Positions 42,739-45,875 of a stretch of DNA of 45,875 nt are shown in pieces. The position numbers and the translations under genes were made by a program. Where the stretch lies: contig ONXQ01000016.1 in NCBI GenBank assembly GCA_900321835.1, positions 1 through 45,875 on the forward strand. Direction: 5' to 3'. Numbering within the stretch: position 1 is the first letter of the stretch; every line of letters starts with the position of its first letter. Source of the stretch: an uncultured Prevotellaceae bacterium. GTDB taxonomy: Bacteria > Bacteroidota > Bacteroidia > Bacteroidales > Bacteroidaceae. The notes under the pieces are model-generated. The model worked only from the letters and a program-made list of their open reading frames with translations. It was not told the DNA's origin and ran no database searches.

Positions 42739-45207
42739 ATGGGAACAAAAGCCACACACCGAGTCACAGGATTCAGCACAATGCTGCTCAGCGCCGCATT
42801 GCTGTGCTTGATGTCGTGCAGTGTCAACAAGTATATCGGCGACGACGAACTCTACCTGAAAGACGTTTATGTCGTCTCGGCCGACAAACAGGCCACAAAG
42901 GACATGGCACTTGAAGGCTATGTGCGACAAACGCCGAACACGAAATGGTTCGGTGCCAAAATTCCCATGCGCATCTACTGTCTCTCCAACCCCAAATCCA
43001 ACCGATGGGGCGCCCGGACACTTCGCAAAATCGGCCAGCAGCCCGAACGCTACGACACCTTGCAGACCCTGCGCACCATCCAGGACATGCAGCAAGTGCT
43101 GACCAATGCCGGATACATGCACGCGACGGTTGGTGTTGAAAAGAAGATTGAGGGAAAGAGTCTGGCGCTCAACTATCTGGTCGTGCCCAACGAACGCTAT
43201 CAGGTGACTCGCCTACGCCGCATCGTCGACGATCCGCGGCTGCGCCAAATCATCTGCGGGCAAGACACGCTCCAGTCGCTTCTCTACAAGGGTATGCCGC
43301 TCGATGTGAACACCCTCAACGCCGAACGTACTAGAATCAACAACCTGCTGCGCAGCATCGGTTTCTTCAAGTTTAACAAAGACTATATCCGCTTCGATGC
43401 CGACACCCTCGCCGGCAGTAGCGACGTGGCACTCACCCTCCACATTCCCCGACATCTGGAGAACGGACGCTCCGAAGCGCAGGACCATCCGCAATACCGC
43501 ATCGGACACATCACCTTCTCGGTCGATGCACCGTCCGACTCCTCCCTCTACAACACCATCAGCCATCGGGGCACCACCATCCGCTACGGCGAACGTCTGC
43601 CCTTCCGCCCCAATCTGCTCACGTCGAACACCATGCTCCGCACTGGTGCCCTCTACGACGAACATGCACAGCGCCTGACCTACAACAACTTCATGCGGCT
43701 ACAGGCGGTGTCCTACTCCAGTATCCACTTCACCGAACGTCCCTCGACCGACACACTCGACTGCGAAATCATACTGAACCACGCCCGTCCGCTCACCATC
43801 AGTTTCGACCTCGAAGGCACGAACTCGGCCGGCGACCTCGGCGCAGCAGCCTCAGCCTCCTTCCAGCATAAAAATCTGCTGCGAGGAAGCGAGACCCTCA
43901 CCCTGAAACTACGCGGTGCCTACGAAGGCATCACCGGCCTCGAAGGCTACGAAGGCAACAACTACACCGAACTCGGAGGCGAAGTCCGCCTGGGCTTCCC
44001 CGGATTCCTGCTCCCCTTTGTCAACAGAGAATACGGCGCCACACACCATGCCACGTCCGAGATTGCCCTGCAATACAACAGGCAGAACCGTCCCGAATTC
44101 CGACGCCGAGTGCTCACCGCTGCCTGGCGCTACCGCTGGCAGAGCCACACGCAGAAGGTGCTGCACCGCTTCGACCTCCTCGAGGTCAACTACATCTACA
44201 TGCCCTGGATTTCGGCACAGTTCCGCCAGCAATACCTCGACGTCGTCGGCCGTCAAAACGCGATTCTCCGCTACAACTACGAGAATCTGCTCATAACAAA
44301 ACTGGGCTACACCTACGCCTTCAACTCGCTGGGCTCAGCCGTCACCAACACTTACGGACAAAATGCCTACACCTTCCGTTTCGGCGTAGAGACCTCTGGC
44401 AACGTACTGCAAACGCTGACCAGCGCCATCAACGGCAAGAAGAATTCGCAAGGGCAGTACACCTTCTGCGGCATTGCCTTTGCCCAGTACATCCGCGGCG
44501 ACATAGACTTTGCCAAAAGCATCCGCATCGACCGCAACAACTCCATAGCCTTCCATGCCGCCCTCGGCATAGCCTACCCCTACGGCAACAGCAATTTGCT
44601 GCCGTTTGAAAAGCGCTATTTTGCAGGTGGAGCGAACTCTGTGCGCGGATGGTCGGTGCGCAGCCTCGGTCCTGGAGCCTACAAGGGTGCCGACCGACAA
44701 ATCAACTTTCTCAACCAGAGCGGTGACATCAAACTCGACCTCAACGTCGAACTGCGCAGCCATCTGTTCTGGAAAATCAACGGCGCTCTCTTCGTCGATG
44801 CAGGCAACATCTGGACCATCCGCAAGTATGAAGACCAGCCCGAAGGCGAATTCCGCTTCGACAAATTCTACCGCCAGATTGCCGTGAGTTACGGTCTGGG
44901 CCTCCGCCTCGCCCTCGACTTCTTCACCCTGCGATTCGATGCAGGCATGAAGGCCGTGAACCCTGCTTACGAAGGGCGCGACCACTACCCCATCTGGCAT
45001 CCCTACCACAGAAAAACACGGAAATGCACGGAAACACACAGAAATATCCGAGTTCTTCCGTTATTTTCCGTGTGTTTCCGAGGTTTACTTCTCAAAATGC
45101 TGATAGTCCTTCAAACTCTTCCAATGTCCACCCCATTGGAAGCCACGTTCTGTGAAGAGACGAAACATCAAATCTCCTTCCACAATCTTATAAGGAAACT
45201 TACGTGA
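42739..45207 (+). CDS. tamL: TamL (lipidated Omp85-family) with apparently replaced C-terminus
   Basis: An 822-residue frame. It has a lipoprotein signal (MLLSAALLCLMSC, lipobox LMSC), the mark of Bacteroidota TamL. POTRA-like domains span about 30-400, and the Omp85 barrel includes YFAGGANSVRGWSVRSLGPG (the conserved (V/L)RGW loop), INFLNQSGDIKLDLNVELRS and LFVDAGNIWTIRKYED. TamL works with TamB in outer-membrane assembly. The barrel should end soon after RFDAGMKAVNPAYE in a final strand closing with an aromatic residue. Here the frame enters a repeat (YHRKTRKCTETHRN) and continues about 65 further residues of non-barrel sequence, overlapping the convergent M15 gene by 123 bp. No other frame supplies the missing strand. 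Possibly non-functional. Confidence 0.85.
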   Translation: MGTKATHRVTGFSTMLLSAALLCLMSCSVNKYIGDDELYLKDVYVVSADKQATKDMALEGYVRQTPNTKWFGAKIPMRIYCLSNPKSNRWGARTLRKIGQQPERYDTLQTLRTIQDMQQVLTNAGYMHATVGVEKKIEGKSLALNYLVVPNERYQVTRLRRIVDDPRLRQIICGQDTLQSLLYKGMPLDVNTLNAERTRINNLLRSIGFFKFNKDYIRFDADTLAGSSDVALTLHIPRHLENGRSEAQDHPQYRIGHITFSVDAPSDSSLYNTISHRGTTIRYGERLPFRPNLLTSNTMLRTGALYDEHAQRLTYNNFMRLQAVSYSSIHFTERPSTDTLDCEIILNHARPLTISFDLEGTNSAGDLGAAASASFQHKNLLRGSETLTLKLRGAYEGITGLEGYEGNNYTELGGEVRLGFPGFLLPFVNREYGATHHATSEIALQYNRQNRPEFRRRVLTAAWRYRWQSHTQKVLHRFDLLEVNYIYMPWISAQFRQQYLDVVGRQNAILRYNYENLLITKLGYTYAFNSLGSAVTNTYGQNAYTFRFGVETSGNVLQTLTSAINGKKNSQGQYTFCGIAFAQYIRGDIDFAKSIRIDRNNSIAFHAALGIAYPYGNSNLLPFEKRYFAGGANSVRGWSVRSLGPGAYKGADRQINFLNQSGDIKLDLNVELRSHLFWKINGALFVDAGNIWTIRKYEDQPEGEFRFDKFYRQIAVSYGLGLRLALDFFTLRFDAGMKAVNPAYEGRDHYPIWHPYHRKTRKCTETHRNIRVLPLFSVCFRGLLLKMLIVLQTLPMSTPLEATFCEETKHQISFHNLIRKLT
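45006..45080. repeat. ACACGGAAA-type repeat at the end of tamL
   Basis: The region is built from variants of CACGGAAA. CGGAAACACACAGAAATA (45029-45046) is the near-perfect inverted complement of a stretch at about 45061-45079 (TATTTTCCGTGTGTTTCCG), so it can form a long hairpin. It lies between the convergent tamL and M15 genes, where it may act as a bidirectional terminator, but it is currently read through by the tamL frame. Confidence 0.65.
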
Positions 45208-45747
45208 ACGATTCGTGTAGCGTTTTGCCGTTGACGGTTGCACCAGTACCGTACCGTCCTTTCTCTTACGAACACATGGATTGTAAAGCGTATTCACATC
45301 CACAGCCATCCCCTGCGCATGCTTCGACAGTTTCGTGCTGCCTTCGACGACACGATAGCAGAAAGAACTTGAATTGTTGTCCTGCATCGAACGTTCATCG
45401 TCGGCGTCGTAGTCGTCAATCAGCCGCATCCGTTCAATGGGGTAACGTTGACGGTACAACTCCTGAAAAATCTCCAGAAGGTCCTCGGCAATCGCCTTGT
45501 TGCACACCATCTCTCCCCGATGCGTTTCACCATCCGCATCGACGTGCAGCACCTGCAAATAGCGCAGGTCGCTGCGTTTCACCGTGCAATGGGCGGGAAA
45601 GGATTTCCCCTGCATCCTTGCAAACACCGAGTCACTGATTTCCTGAATCGAAAATCCCTGCATCGTCTGGGCCGTTGCCACCGACGAGCACACCATCAGC
45701 AGAAGAAACAATGCGCCTCCTGCACAAAATCGACTTATCTTTTTCAT
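45085..45747 (-). CDS. M15-family peptidase (D-alanyl-D-alanine carboxypeptidase-like)
   Basis: A 220-residue exported protein (signal peptide MKKISRFCAGGALFLLLMVC, ending SSVATA then Q). Zinc-binding motifs of the M15 (VanY/Hedgehog-like) fold are KLSKHAQGMAVDVNTLYN (S-x-H-x6-D, about 138-155) and WGGHWKSLKDYQHFEK at the C-terminus (terminal His). RYPIERMRLIDDYDADDERS is the usual preceding segment. It probably trims peptidoglycan stem peptides in the periplasm. The start at 45747 lies only 4 nt from a canonical -7 box, so the mRNA may be leaderless; the frame upstream to 45774 covers the promoter. The 3' end meets the convergent tamL frame. Confidence 0.92.
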   Translation of the reverse strand: MKKISRFCAGGALFLLLMVCSSVATAQTMQGFSIQEISDSVFARMQGKSFPAHCTVKRSDLRYLQVLHVDADGETHRGEMVCNKAIAEDLLEIFQELYRQRYPIERMRLIDDYDADDERSMQDNNSSSFCYRVVEGSTKLSKHAQGMAVDVNTLYNPCVRKRKDGTVLVQPSTAKRYTNRSRKFPYKIVEGDLMFRLFTERGFQWGGHWKSLKDYQHFEK

Positions 45748-45751
45748 GCTG

Positions 45752-45783
45752 CAAAGGTACAACAAACCGAGCACAATACCAAA
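45752..45783 (-). promoter_or_regulatory. promoter overlapping the start of the M15 peptidase gene
   Basis: Minus-strand TACCTTTG (45759-45752) with TTTG (45783-45780) 20 bp upstream. The ATG at 45747 begins 4 nt after the box, so the transcription start should be at or next to the A of the ATG. Nothing else was identified from 45784 to the end of the window. Confidence 0.8.
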
Positions 45784-45875
45784 TTGTCTCCGCGTATCTT
45801 ACGAATTTTCTCGTATCTTCATGCACTCGTGACAGACCCAACACGTGGTTTCCCCATGTCCTGATGCCCCTAAAA

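Noticed and set aside
45784-45875. Possible further gene at the right edge
   Set aside because: No start, motif or frame of useful length can be supported in the last 92 bp.

Overview
The window looks like a chromosomal segment of a Bacteroidales bacterium, most likely a Prevotellaceae-type genome. The support is: (i) genes typical of Bacteroidota (DUF4301, a DUF4296 lipoprotein beside lspA, a lipidated TamL, a thioester-less alpha-2-macroglobulin, GH13_8-like GlgB); (ii) promoters of the Bacteroidota type, with a TAnnTTTG -7 box and, where clear, TTTG 19-20 bp upstream; (iii) no Shine-Dalgarno-like starts. Assignment to genus is not possible from the sequence alone. I see no rRNA, tRNA, insertion sequence, phage or CRISPR array.

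Layout. 1-645 (-): an ECF sigma factor overlapping a partial gene that may encode its partner. 922-5588 (-): a polysaccharide O-acetylation cassette (SGNH esterase, MBOAT acyltransferase, two tandem AlgJ/AlgX-like DHHW proteins). 5717-9398 (-): nagB and valS. 9778-12440 (-): rlmH and a RelA/SpoT-type enzyme whose hydrolase motif is degraded. 12546-14063 (+): a DUF4301 protein. 14144-20393 (-): a lipidated alpha/beta hydrolase, a membrane protein, glgB, a YhcH-type protein and a 14-repeat MORN protein. 20713-26532 (-): a 1,939-residue alpha-2-macroglobulin-like protein. 26931-30200 (+): a 5'-nucleotidase family protein, miaA and nudC. 30190-33423 (-): a tight four-gene operon of exported proteins including a CsgG-like one, preceded by about 400 nt of apparently structured leader. 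34059-41758 (+): a glycine-zipper protein, pyrB-pyrI-ileS-lspA-DUF4296 and a small GTG-start gene. 41718-42479 (-): an rRNA/tRNA methyltransferase. 42739-45207 (+): TamL with an apparently replaced C-terminus. 45085-45747 (-): an M15 peptidase.

The most unusual content is between the genes. Five intergenic regions hold arrays of a hairpin-forming unit repeated with a period of exactly 22 bp. The typical unit is GTACCA-ACGCAG-TGGTAC plus a 4-nt linker, and in several units both arms have changed together so that pairing is kept. A sixth array in the divergent A2M/5'-nucleotidase region has a different core (GAGCGCTC) but the same 22-bp period. None of the six falls in a gene. They differ from CRISPRs (no spacers) and from ordinary terminators (multiple units in register). 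I regard them as the best candidate here for an undescribed element family.

Other short repeat families also occur. A 9-bp in-frame repeat lies in both ValRS and IleRS at the equivalent point of the editing domain. A 14-bp repeat lies in the 5' regions of valS and nudC. GC-rich palindromes lie 3' of stop codons. An ACACGGAAA-type repeat appears to have overwritten the last strand of TamL.

All functions are inferred by reading the translations; no database search was run.
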